From JAGOBX01 sp017999075 [NCBI: Candidatus Babelota bacterium] (lineage in GTDB: Bacteria; JAGOBX01): a stretch of DNA of 8,578 nt. Positions 1 to 6,857 of the stretch are shown in pieces. A program made the position numbers and the translations under genes. The notes under the pieces are model-generated. The model saw only the letters and a list, made by a program, of their open reading frames with translations, ran no database searches and was not told the origin of the DNA. The stretch covers positions 1-8,578 of the forward strand of contig JAGOBX010000132.1 in NCBI GenBank assembly GCA_017999075.1. Direction: 5' to 3'. The stretch's first letter is position 1. Every line of letters begins with the position of its first letter.

Positions 1-1079
1 ATCATAACTCTGCTTACACTTTGAAGAACATCAACGCATGGGTAATGATTTTTATGGGCAAGTTCACGGGATAATACAATATGTCCGTCAAGAATTCCCC
101 TAACAGAATCTGCTATAGGTTCGTTCATATCATCACCGTCAACAAGTATCGTGTATAATCCTGTAATAGTTCCGTTTTCTCCTGCTCCTGAGCGTTCCAG
201 CATCATCGGCAGCAAAGAAAATACAGAAGGAGTATATCCCCGGGTTGCCGGAGGTTCGCCAATAGCCAAACCTATCTGACGTTGGGCATGAGCAAATCTT
301 GTTACAGAATCCATCATAAGCATAACATTTAAACCTTTATCCCGGAAATATTCAGCTATAGTATGAGCTGCAAATGCACCGCGCAAACGCATTAAAGGAG
401 GTTGATCTGATGTTGCAATAACAACTATGCTGCGTTTAAGGCCTTCTTCACCAAGTTCTTTTTCAATAAACTCCCTAACCTCCCTTCCACGTTCTCCTAT
501 CAATGCAATCACATTAACGTCTGCAGAAGCATATCTTGCTATCATTCCCATCATAGTACTTTTTCCGACTCCGCTTCCTGAAAAAACTCCCATTCTCTGT
601 CCTTTACCAAATGTCATAATTCCGTCTATTGCCGATATTCCAAGAGATAATGGTTCTGTTATACGTTTTCTTGTTAAGGGATCAGGTGCAGACGAATAAA
701 TACTTCTGATTTCTTCAGGTATCACCGGATTTTTACCATCAGCCGGTTCGCCCATACCATTCAAGATTCTGCCGCGTAAACTATCTGATAACATTATTTG
801 AAGAGGATGACCTGCGGCTACTACTTCATCACCCTGACTTATACCTGCCATATCTCCTATAGGCATAAGCAATACTTTATTATTTTTGAATCCAACAGCT
901 TCTGCAAGTTTACACTCGTTACTGTCTTTCGGATATATGTAACACAATTCACCGATTTTACAAGACGGTCCTGACGATTCTATTACAATACCTACAACAT
1001 TAGCTATTTTTCCGCTTTTCTTTATGGAAGGTTTTAAATTTATTATTTGTTTAAATTTATCAGACAAAGAGTTTGACAT
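1..1079 (-). CDS. fliI: Flagellar export ATPase FliI (3' end missing)
   Basis: FliI is the F1-beta-like ATPase that energises substrate delivery to the flagellar type III export gate at the cytoplasmic base of the motor. The 359 visible residues hold the N-terminal beta-barrel domain (about 20-95) and most of the ATPase domain. The Walker A motif GSGVGKST is at 168-175, GERGRE with the expected catalytic Glu is at 195-200, and the Walker B end MMDSVTR has its Asp at 257. The QRQIGLAIGEPPATRGY signature is at 267-282 and LVDGDDMNEPI at 312-322. About 80 C-terminal residues of a typical 430-450 residue FliI lie beyond the left edge. It sits downstream of fliF-fliG-fliH, which separates it from virulence-type (SctN) or F1 ATPases. 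The ATG at 1079 is the first canonical start in frame. No Shine-Dalgarno sequence precedes it (the bases before ATG read AAAATCCTAAA), and the frame stays open back to the fliH stop, so the start is less certain than the identity. Confidence 0.96.
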   Translation of the reverse strand, partial: MSNSLSDKFKQIINLKPSIKKSGKIANVVGIVIESSGPSCKIGELCYIYPKDSNECKLAEAVGFKNNKVLLMPIGDMAGISQGDEVVAAGHPLQIMLSDSLRGRILNGMGEPADGKNPVIPEEIRSIYSSAPDPLTRKRITEPLSLGISAIDGIMTFGKGQRMGVFSGSGVGKSTMMGMIARYASADVNVIALIGERGREVREFIEKELGEEGLKRSIVVIATSDQPPLMRLRGAFAAHTIAEYFRDKGLNVMLMMDSVTRFAHAQRQIGLAIGEPPATRGYTPSVFSLLPMMLERSGAGENGTITGLYTILVDGDDMNEPIADSVRGILDGHIVLSRELAHKNHYPCVDVLQSVSRVM

Positions 1080-1157
1080 TTTAGGATTTTTATATAATAT
1101 AATTACCGAGTATTTTTTTTGATTTATAAGTTCATTTGATAAAACATCAATAAATCG

Positions 1158-1982
1158 CTATAATTCTTCTATTGTTTGTTTCAAACTTTCAAACAGACTT
1201 TCACATTTAATTTTTAATGTAGAATCGAAATTTCCTTTATCTGTTTCCAGAATACAACTTATATCATCCATATTCTGTGAACCGACTACTTTCAATTTTT
1301 CAAGAGAAGTAACTTCACCAGCAACTACATTTTTCATATTTTTAATTTTTTCAACATTCGACTGGCTGACTTTTATAACTAATTCTTTAGCATCGCCTAT
1401 TTCAGATAATAAATCTGTCAAATTTTTTATTAAAATATCTTCCTTATAAACTTCAATTTCTTTTGAAATAATATGATTAACAAAAGTCTTAACTATTTCA
1501 AAAATTTCATCTTTCAAATTAAGAATTTTTTCTTTTTTTTCTTTAGTAATTGTATCTATTATTGAATTCAAAAGCAATAATTTATCTTTAGTTTCATTTT
1601 TGAATTCAGTTATTGCTTGTTTATATCCTTCATCATAGCCACGTTGAAATCCGGTTTGTTTCTGGATTTCAATTTGCTGTTTAGAGGATTCTATAATCTC
1701 AATTTTCTGTTGTTCCCCTTCTTTAAGCAAATTAATTTTTTTTTGTTCGATTTCAATAAGAGCCTGTTGCTCCAATTTAACAAGCTCTTTCTTCTTCTCT
1801 TCTATAAGTTCATTTATTTCTGAAAGTTTTTGTTCGGCAAGCTTTGTTTCATCAACTTTAAGTTTATCGTCTTCAGATTCTTTTATAAAAATATTTTCTC
1901 CGTCAAAATTTGTGCCTATAATAAAATTGCGCGGGTTTACAGTTATATTAAGTGATTTATAAATCCCTGTGTCCTGAGTCAT
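1158..1982 (-). CDS. fliH: Flagellar assembly protein FliH
   Basis: FliH binds FliI, holds down its ATPase activity and links it to the C ring and export gate, much like the peripheral stalk of F/V-type ATPases. The 274 residues fit the family layout. A variable N-terminus (1-43) is followed by a long Glu/Lys/Gln-rich coiled coil (about 44-110). A short glycine-repeat GFQRGYDEG follows, with Gly at 111, 115 and 119 spaced GxxxG as is typical of FliH. The C-terminal domain resembles the V-ATPase E subunit (about 130-274) and ends with the usual ISCILETDKGNFDSTL stretch at 241-256. Overall sequence conservation in this family is low, so the call rests on architecture plus position between fliG and fliI. 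The ATG shares one base with the fliG stop (TAATG), and only weak purine-rich sequence precedes it, so translation probably depends on ribosomes finishing fliG. The gene carries A8 and A9 tracts (1533-1540, 1736-1744). It ends with TAG. Confidence 0.9.
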   Translation of the reverse strand: MTQDTGIYKSLNITVNPRNFIIGTNFDGENIFIKESEDDKLKVDETKLAEQKLSEINELIEEKKKELVKLEQQALIEIEQKKINLLKEGEQQKIEIIESSKQQIEIQKQTGFQRGYDEGYKQAITEFKNETKDKLLLLNSIIDTITKEKKEKILNLKDEIFEIVKTFVNHIISKEIEVYKEDILIKNLTDLLSEIGDAKELVIKVSQSNVEKIKNMKNVVAGEVTSLEKLKVVGSQNMDDISCILETDKGNFDSTLKIKCESLFESLKQTIEEL

Positions 1983-3001
1983 TATACTACTAATTCTTCT
2001 TCACCTCCGCGTGCGATTATAATGTCTCCGGATTCTTCAAGACGTCTTATAACATTAACTATACGCTGTTGAGCTTCTTCAACATCGCGCATACGCACAG
2101 GTCCCATAAATTCCATATCTTCTTCAAGCATTGCAGACGCGCGTTTTGACATATTGCCGAATATTTTCTGTTTAACAGTCTCGTCAACAGCTTTCAAAGC
2201 AACTGCAAGTTCTTTTGTATCAACTTCACGCAAAACCTGCTGAATTGACCTGTCATCAAGTAAAACAATATCTTCAAATACAAACATAAGTTTCTTTATT
2301 TCTTCAGCGAGTTCAGGTTCTTCTTCCTCAAGATTTTCAAGTATGCTCTTTTCAGTACCGCGGTCCACTTTATTCAATATATCAACTATAGCCTGCACTC
2401 CACCTGCAATCGTATATTCTTCGCTGACAAGAGATGATAATTTCTTTTCAAGAACCCTTTCAACCTGCCTTAATATTTCCGGAGAAGTTCTGTCCATTGT
2501 TGCAATTCTTTTAGCAACGTCAGCCTGTATCTCTACATTCAGCTGAGGAAGTATCGCTGCCGCAGTATCAGGATCAAGATAAGATAAAATCAAGGAAATA
2601 GTCTGAGGATGTTCACCTTGTATAAAATTCAAAACATGTGAAGGATCAGCTTTTCTTACAAAATCAAATGGTTTTACCTGGATACTCTGAGTCAACCTGT
2701 TTATTATATCCATAGAACGCTGTGTTCCCAAAGCTTTCTCTAAAACCTGACGGGCATAATCAAGCCCGCCTTGAGTTATAAAATCATTAGCCATCAGCAT
2801 TTCATGAAATTCCTGAACAACTGAATCCTTGTCAGACGGCTCAACCTTTTCAAGTTTTGCTATCTCCAAAGTCAATTCTTCAATTTCTTTATCCGTTAAA
2901 TGTTTGAATATATTTGACGATATGTCAGCGCCAAGCGTTACTAAAAAAATCGCTGCTTTTTGTTTTCCCGTCAACTTATCACCTTGCTGGTTTGACGCCA
3001 T
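1982..3001 (-). CDS. fliG: Flagellar motor switch protein FliG
   Basis: FliG is the rotor protein that attaches to the MS ring (FliF) and interacts with the stator to generate torque; its middle part also binds FliM. Length (339 residues) and layout are standard: N-domain about 10-100, middle domain about 105-190 with the EHPQ motif at 130-133, Gly-Gly at 200-201, and a C-domain with the MFVF motif at 239-242. By my alignment to E. coli FliG, the torque-helix charges are kept: K270, R287, E294 (Asp in E. coli), D295 and R303, the last within GPVR. The protein ends EEELVV, a spirochaete-like ending by recollection only. The ATG is preceded by GGAGG (3009-3013) with 7-base spacing, a strong start. 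It lies 31 bases after fliF and overlaps fliH by one base. By eye the gene is less AT-rich than fliF and fliH, as expected of a well-conserved rotor gene. Confidence 0.98.
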   Translation of the reverse strand: MASNQQGDKLTGKQKAAIFLVTLGADISSNIFKHLTDKEIEELTLEIAKLEKVEPSDKDSVVQEFHEMLMANDFITQGGLDYARQVLEKALGTQRSMDIINRLTQSIQVKPFDFVRKADPSHVLNFIQGEHPQTISLILSYLDPDTAAAILPQLNVEIQADVAKRIATMDRTSPEILRQVERVLEKKLSSLVSEEYTIAGGVQAIVDILNKVDRGTEKSILENLEEEEPELAEEIKKLMFVFEDIVLLDDRSIQQVLREVDTKELAVALKAVDETVKQKIFGNMSKRASAMLEEDMEFMGPVRMRDVEEAQQRIVNVIRRLEESGDIIIARGGEEELVV

Positions 3002-3008
3002 TTAACCG

Positions 3009-3013
3009 CCTCC
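3009..3013 (-). promoter_or_regulatory. Ribosome binding site of fliG
   Basis: GGAGG on the minus strand, 7 bases before the fliG ATG, in the 31-base gap after fliF. It fixes the fliG start. Confidence 0.85.
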
Positions 3014-3032
3014 TGTTATTTAACTACTAATT

Positions 3033-4655
3033 TTATCTGTTTTCAAACAACCAAGTACGCAATAGCGCAGCCACCATTTCAGGTTTCTTCTGAGCCATAT
3101 CCTGCGCATGTTTCAATAATTCAAGTTTTTCGCGTTCTTCAGGAGTTAATTCCGAATCCGCTATCAGCCTTGAACCAAGCGCCTGATCCTGTGTGGCAAG
3201 TTCGCGTTTACGCAACAATTCTTCTTTACGAAGCTTCCATCTTTTATGCATTTCAAACAGAAATATGAAAATTATTACAAGACAAACTATACTTAACACT
3301 GTAATTTTAAACATTCTTTCTTTTTGAAGTTTTGATTTTATAAGTTTATCTTCATACTCAAATTCCGCTGTACGGTCGAATTGCAATTCTACTACTTTAA
3401 CACTGTCGTTTCGGTCAGGATTATATCCTATTGCGCTTTTAACCCCTTCTTCAAGACTTTTTAATAATTCAGGAGTCAAGTGTTTATAAGTTCTTTTTAT
3501 CTTCTCAGTCGGTTTAGATGGTTCAGTATATTCCCATATCCCGTCAACCATCAAAGATGCCGAAACTCTTTTAATTGTCGGATTTCTTACTATTGATTTT
3601 TCAAGTTTATTAGGTTCATAATTTATACGATTTTCTTTCTTTTCATATTTTATCGGTCCATTTTCAGCGCTTTTATATACAGGTATATTATCTGTTACTC
3701 CAGGTTTTCCGCCTTCTTTAAAGCCTATCCCTTCAAATTTTTCGTCAAGAGTTTCTTCGCTGCGTTTAATAGGATCAAATCCGGGATTTGAAAATTCCGT
3801 TGACTTAGCCTCTTCCTTATCAAAATTATATTCAATAGTAACTTCAGCTGTAATTCTTCTGTGACTTAATATTTTCCCAAGTGCATTTATTATTTTGTTT
3901 TTTAATTTTTTCTCTTCACGTTCTTTTATTTTATTCTGCATATCAACTTTGGTTTCACTTTCTATCTCTTTATCTTCAATTTCATCGTTTAAACTCTCGC
4001 CTGTAGCAGAATCAACAAGCATTATATTTTCAGATTTACAATTTGGTATATAATAAGATGCAAGGTTTATAATCCCTTTAATCTGTTTTTTTTCAAGTTT
4101 TTCATAAGGTTTAAGTTCTATTGTTATTGATGCTTTAGAAGATTCTTCCATAGAAGAAAACAGCGGTCTGTCCGGCAAAGATATCGCAACAACTGCAGAT
4201 TTTATCGGACCTAAACCCTGAATCATACGGGTTAAAGCTCCTTCAGTCGCGATTTTAAAATGAATTTTCTTTTCGTATTCAGTAAGTCCGCGCGGCAAAT
4301 CTTTAAATATTTCAAATCCTGTTATATTACTTTTAGGAAGTTTGTTCTCTGATCCTAATTTTAATAAAATATCATTTTTCCTTTCAGAAGAAACATATAA
4401 ATATCCAAGATTAGCGTCATATTTATAATTTTCACGCCAATCATCAAGAGATTTTTTTACTTGACCCGCGTCTTCTATTGATAACTTATGGTCAAATAAC
4501 GGCGTAAGCTTCTCACCTGATGTTATAATTGCAGTTATTATAATTGCAGTTAATGCAAGGGCAACAATTGAAATAATTGTAATTTTCTGTTTCTTAGACA
4601 AATTATTCCAAACATTTAGCCCCTGTTCTTTAAATTTATTAAAAAAATCTTTCAT
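3033..4655 (-). CDS. fliF: Flagellar MS-ring protein FliF
   Basis: FliF forms the inner-membrane MS ring around the export gate, the base on which the motor is built. From the ATG the protein has 540 residues, a normal length. A first membrane helix at about 24-46 is followed by the periplasmic ring-building (YscJ/FliF) region. Conserved FliF stretches include LPRGLTEYEKKIHF (about 120-133) and the following ALTRMIQGLGPI. A charged, poorly ordered insertion (about 285-355, with GKPG and DNIP turns) comes next, then the last ring-building part with VSASLMVDG (about 364-372). A second membrane helix lies at about 448-468, and the cytoplasmic tail ends KKPEMVAALLRTWLFENR, the position that docks FliG. 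The frame also offers TTG directly before the ATG (4658). GGAGG at 4665-4669 lies 9 bases from the ATG and 6 from the TTG, so either could serve; I prefer ATG. It is the first gene of the flagellar operon, with its own promoter upstream. Confidence 0.96.
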   Translation of the reverse strand: MKDFFNKFKEQGLNVWNNLSKKQKITIISIVALALTAIIITAIITSGEKLTPLFDHKLSIEDAGQVKKSLDDWRENYKYDANLGYLYVSSERKNDILLKLGSENKLPKSNITGFEIFKDLPRGLTEYEKKIHFKIATEGALTRMIQGLGPIKSAVVAISLPDRPLFSSMEESSKASITIELKPYEKLEKKQIKGIINLASYYIPNCKSENIMLVDSATGESLNDEIEDKEIESETKVDMQNKIKEREEKKLKNKIINALGKILSHRRITAEVTIEYNFDKEEAKSTEFSNPGFDPIKRSEETLDEKFEGIGFKEGGKPGVTDNIPVYKSAENGPIKYEKKENRINYEPNKLEKSIVRNPTIKRVSASLMVDGIWEYTEPSKPTEKIKRTYKHLTPELLKSLEEGVKSAIGYNPDRNDSVKVVELQFDRTAEFEYEDKLIKSKLQKERMFKITVLSIVCLVIIFIFLFEMHKRWKLRKEELLRKRELATQDQALGSRLIADSELTPEEREKLELLKHAQDMAQKKPEMVAALLRTWLFENR

Positions 4656-4664
4656 CAAAAAGTT

Positions 4665-4685
4665 CCTCCAGCATAAAATATGCGG
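4665..4685 (-). promoter_or_regulatory. fliF leader: small hairpin abutting the Shine-Dalgarno
   Basis: In mRNA sense the leader reads CCGCATA-TTT-TATGC-T-GGAGG. GCATA (4683-4679) pairs perfectly with TATGC (4675-4671). After a single bulged T, the flanking CC (4685-4684) can pair with the first GG (4669-4668) of the GGAGG ribosome binding site (4669-4665). The predicted 5' end from the promoter lies only a few bases before this stem, so it would form a 5'-terminal stem-loop that partly covers the binding site. The stem is short and AU-rich, so a regulatory role is a guess; the GGAGG itself is clear. Confidence 0.5.
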
Positions 4686-4695
4686 TTGACATTTT

Positions 4696-4724
4696 ATTAT
4701 AACAAAAAAATTTTATTTTGTAAA
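4696..4724 (-). promoter_or_regulatory. Sigma-70-type promoter of the fliF operon
   Basis: On the minus strand TTTACA (4724-4719, five of six consensus -35 bases) is followed after exactly 17 bases by a perfect TATAAT (4701-4696). Transcription would start near 4689, giving a leader of about 34 bases before the fliF ATG. No GG-N10-GC sigma-54 motif was seen in this gap. The sequence therefore suggests housekeeping-sigma control of these early flagellar genes, separate from the upstream dehydrogenase gene. AT-rich DNA produces such matches by chance, but element quality, spacing and position all agree. Confidence 0.65.
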
Positions 4725-4739
4725 TCTTTTTTTTTACAA
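4704..4739 (-). terminator. Weak terminator-like inverted repeat after the dehydrogenase gene
   Basis: Just after the dehydrogenase stop, TTGTAAA (4739-4733) and TTTACAA (4724-4718) form a perfect 7-base inverted repeat around an 8-base A-rich loop. A run of seven T follows at 4710-4704. The stem has one G-C pair, and the T run starts 7 bases after it rather than directly, so it would be a poor intrinsic terminator. Its second arm contains the -35 element of the fliF promoter, so it could equally be an operator or chance. Confidence 0.25.
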
Positions 4740-4743
4740 TTTT

Positions 4744-6144
4744 TTAAAAAATTTTTCCCGGGTTCATTATATTATCAGGATCAATATCATATTTTATTTT
4801 TTTCATTATATTTATTTCTTTTTCAGTCAGTTTCCAATTTAAATATTTTTTTTTCGCAAATCCTATACCGTGCTCTCCGCTTATAGAACCTCCGAGTTTT
4901 ATAGATAATTTCAAAATTTTTTCTATAGCCTCTATCTTTTTAACATCCCATATTTGTTTTTCCATATCATCTTTTACAACATTCACATGAACATTTCCGT
5001 CTCCTGCATGACCGTAAGCGGCAACTTTAATTCCGGTATCATTTCCTATAATTTTAATACCATTCAGCAAATCAGGGATTCGATTTCTTGGCACAACCAC
5101 ATCTTCCCCTATTTTTTCTTTACCTATATGCTTAAGCGCATCTCTAAGAGTCCTTCTCATTTCCCATATTTTATTTTTTGTTTTTTCATCAGAAGCCACA
5201 AAAACATCAAGAGCGCCGTTATTTAAAAAAATTTCTCCTGCAGATTCAATTTTTTTATTAATTTCATTTTCATCAAACCCGTCTATTTGAATCAAAAGCT
5301 GCGCTTCAGCTTCATCCGAATACTGGAATTTTTTATTTAAAAACTTTTCAGAATACTTTATAGAATCAGAATCTATAAATTCACAAACAGCCAATCCAAA
5401 ATTTTTATTTATAACTTCAGGAATTATTTTCGCCGCATCTTCAAATTTAGCGAAAGGAACAAGCATATCAATTACTACCGGAGGTTTAGGAATTAATTTA
5501 ACAATCATTTCCGATATAATTCCAAGCGTTCCTTCGGAGCCTATTATCATATGATTAAGATTGTATCCTGTAGACACTTTCTCGTATTTCCCGGAATAGT
5601 TTGAAATCGTACAATCAGGAAATACGGTTTTTAAATTCAAAATATAATTTCTTGTTATACCATATTTCAAAGCTCTGGGGCCGCCTGCAGATACTGCTGC
5701 GTTTCCGCCCAGCGAACAAGTATCTATGCTGTTAGGATCAGGAGGATAAAATAAATTTTCATTTTCAACCAAAGTGTCAAAATCGCGCAATATTATTCCC
5801 GGCTGAACCACAGCGCAAAAATTTTCTTTATCAATGTCAATTATTTGATTCAATCCCGCAGTCGATATTACTGCTCCTCCGAATACAGGAATCGAACCTC
5901 CGGTAACACTCGTGCCCCCGCCTCTTACAGTTATAGGTATTTTTTCATAAGCCAGATATTTTACAATTTCAACAATAATATCAGTACTGCGTGGAATCAC
6001 TGCGATTTCTGGCATCACAGGAAGCACTTCACTTTCATCCTTTGAATATGCGGATAATGATACAATATCTTTTCTTACAACATTTTCTTTGCCGCACAAA
6101 CTTATTAAAAAATCTTCAGTTTTATCTGTAACTTTATTATACAT
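4744..6144 (-). CDS. glcD: FAD-linked 2-hydroxyacid dehydrogenase, GlcD / D-lactate dehydrogenase type
   Basis: A flavoprotein of the VAO/PCMH family that would oxidise a 2-hydroxyacid such as D-lactate or glycolate to the 2-oxoacid, passing electrons to an unidentified acceptor. Numbering from the in-frame TTG at 6153, the FAD-binding half has RGGGTSVTGG (77-86), PPDPNS (137-142), GGPRALKYG (157-165) and GSEGTLGIISE (205-215). The C-terminal half has HAGDGNVH (382-389, metal and substrate-binding His residues), SGEHGIG (425-431) and the family ending NPGKIF. Length (466-469 residues) is normal for the family. No signal peptide or membrane helix is seen. The TTG at 6153 and ATG at 6144 differ by three residues and neither has a well-spaced Shine-Dalgarno; I chose ATG. 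Neighbours do not encode GlcE/GlcF or an Fe-S partner, so substrate and electron acceptor stay open. It has its own promoter-like sequence and is probably not co-transcribed with fliF by design. Confidence 0.9.
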   Translation of the reverse strand: MYNKVTDKTEDFLISLCGKENVVRKDIVSLSAYSKDESEVLPVMPEIAVIPRSTDIIVEIVKYLAYEKIPITVRGGGTSVTGGSIPVFGGAVISTAGLNQIIDIDKENFCAVVQPGIILRDFDTLVENENLFYPPDPNSIDTCSLGGNAAVSAGGPRALKYGITRNYILNLKTVFPDCTISNYSGKYEKVSTGYNLNHMIIGSEGTLGIISEMIVKLIPKPPVVIDMLVPFAKFEDAAKIIPEVINKNFGLAVCEFIDSDSIKYSEKFLNKKFQYSDEAEAQLLIQIDGFDENEINKKIESAGEIFLNNGALDVFVASDEKTKNKIWEMRRTLRDALKHIGKEKIGEDVVVPRNRIPDLLNGIKIIGNDTGIKVAAYGHAGDGNVHVNVVKDDMEKQIWDVKKIEAIEKILKLSIKLGGSISGEHGIGFAKKKYLNWKLTEKEINIMKKIKYDIDPDNIMNPGKIF

Positions 6145-6160
6145 ATTTTCCAATTCAATA

Positions 6161-6177
6161 AAATAAACAGTTTATTT
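6161..6177. repeat. Operator-like palindrome in the dehydrogenase leader
   Basis: AAATAAAC-A-GTTTATTT is a perfect 8-base inverted repeat with a one-base centre. It lies between the promoter-like sequence and the start codon of the dehydrogenase gene, roughly 10-25 bases after the expected transcription start. A one-base centre suits a dimeric DNA-binding protein better than an RNA hairpin. The arms are almost pure A/T, so a chance origin is possible. No regulator gene is adjacent. Confidence 0.35.
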
Positions 6178-6192
6178 ATATCAGTTTTCCGA

Positions 6193-6221
6193 ATACTATA
6201 TTTTTTTTATGAAATTGTCAA
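6193..6221 (-). promoter_or_regulatory. Promoter-like sequence of the dehydrogenase gene
   Basis: In the 116-base gap after trpF, a perfect TTGACA (6221-6216) is followed after 17 bases by TAGTAT (6198-6193, four of six consensus bases). An overlapping TATAGT at 15-base spacing fits the -10 consensus better but the spacing worse. Predicted transcription start is near 6186, about 42 bases before the ATG. Confidence 0.5.
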
Positions 6222-6269
6222 TACATTGATTTTTATTGCAAAACTATAGAACTATAATATACAGAATAA

Positions 6270-6857
6270 TTATTTCAAATGGCGGATGATATCTATGAAT
6301 CTACGCAGTTTCATTTCATCTTTTTTGCCTGGAAACTTTTCTATGCCGCTTGACACATCTGCTCCGAAAGCCTTGTTCCCTTCCAGTAATGTTTCAGCAT
6401 TTTCACAGTTCAAACCTCCAGCTAAAAAATAAGGTTTCTTTATGTCATAATCCTTCAAACTTAAAATCTCCAGTATCTCACCATTTAATTTTGTTTTATC
6501 AAACAATAGATAATCTGCATCCATGCAACATTCTAATTTTTCGATTTCAGTTACACGTTTTATAACAGGTTTATTTAACTTTTCTTTGTATTCTTTAACA
6601 TTTTCTCCGCCGTGAAGCTGTATCAAATCAAATCCGCATCTAATATCAACATCTTCAATATATTCTATCGGCTGATTCATAAACACTCCGACAGTCAAAA
6701 TCATATCTTTTTTTATTGTCCGGATAATTTCAGCACAGGTTTTAATTTCAATTTTTCTAGGACTTTCAGCAAAAATAAATCCCAAAAAATCAGCTCCATA
6801 CTTTATGGATAATACAGCATCTTCAAAATTTGTAATTCCGCAAATTTTAATTTTCAA
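6270..6857 (-). CDS. trpF: Phosphoribosylanthranilate isomerase TrpF
   Basis: TrpF is a (beta/alpha)8-barrel enzyme that converts N-(5'-phosphoribosyl)anthranilate to CdRP, the third step of tryptophan synthesis from chorismate, in the cytosol. The 195 residues match the short monofunctional form. KICGIT near the N-terminus carries the catalytic Cys6, ESPRK has the substrate-binding Arg34, LIQLHG is at 78-83 and YLLFDKT has the catalytic Asp120. LAGGL (145-149) and GADVSSGIE (165-173) with Gly177-Lys-Lys-Asp form the phosphate-binding end. The glycine loop GG(T/S)G expected a few residues after Asp120 is absent (NGEI at 125-128). The start is TTG at 6857: GAGG at 6867-6864 lies 6 bases before it, and the protein then begins at the usual place. 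It overlaps the end of the upstream adaptor gene by 11 bases, so the two are probably coupled. No other trp gene is in view. Confidence 0.93.
   Translation of the reverse strand: MKIKICGITNFEDAVLSIKYGADFLGFIFAESPRKIEIKTCAEIIRTIKKDMILTVGVFMNQPIEYIEDVDIRCGFDLIQLHGGENVKEYKEKLNKPVIKRVTEIEKLECCMDADYLLFDKTKLNGEILEILSLKDYDIKKPYFLAGGLNCENAETLLEGNKAFGADVSSGIEKFPGKKDEMKLRRFIDIIRHLK

Noticed and set aside
427-699. Plus-strand open frame of 90 codons
   Set aside because: It lies antisense to the ATPase domain of fliI, including Walker A; composition follows the antisense strand and it resembles no known family.
1-1079. FliI as a virulence-type secretion ATPase or F1 beta subunit
   Set aside because: The preceding genes fliF, fliG and fliH place it in a flagellar operon.
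1533-1744. A8 and A9 tracts in fliH as phase-variation switches
   Set aside because: The frame is intact and such runs are common in this AT-rich sequence (Lys codons); nothing here indicates switching.
4954-5226. Plus-strand open frames opposite the dehydrogenase gene (also 5845-6045 and 4680-4886)
   Set aside because: They are antisense to well-conserved motifs of the dehydrogenase or cover its tail and the promoter gap, with no ribosome binding site or recognisable protein features.
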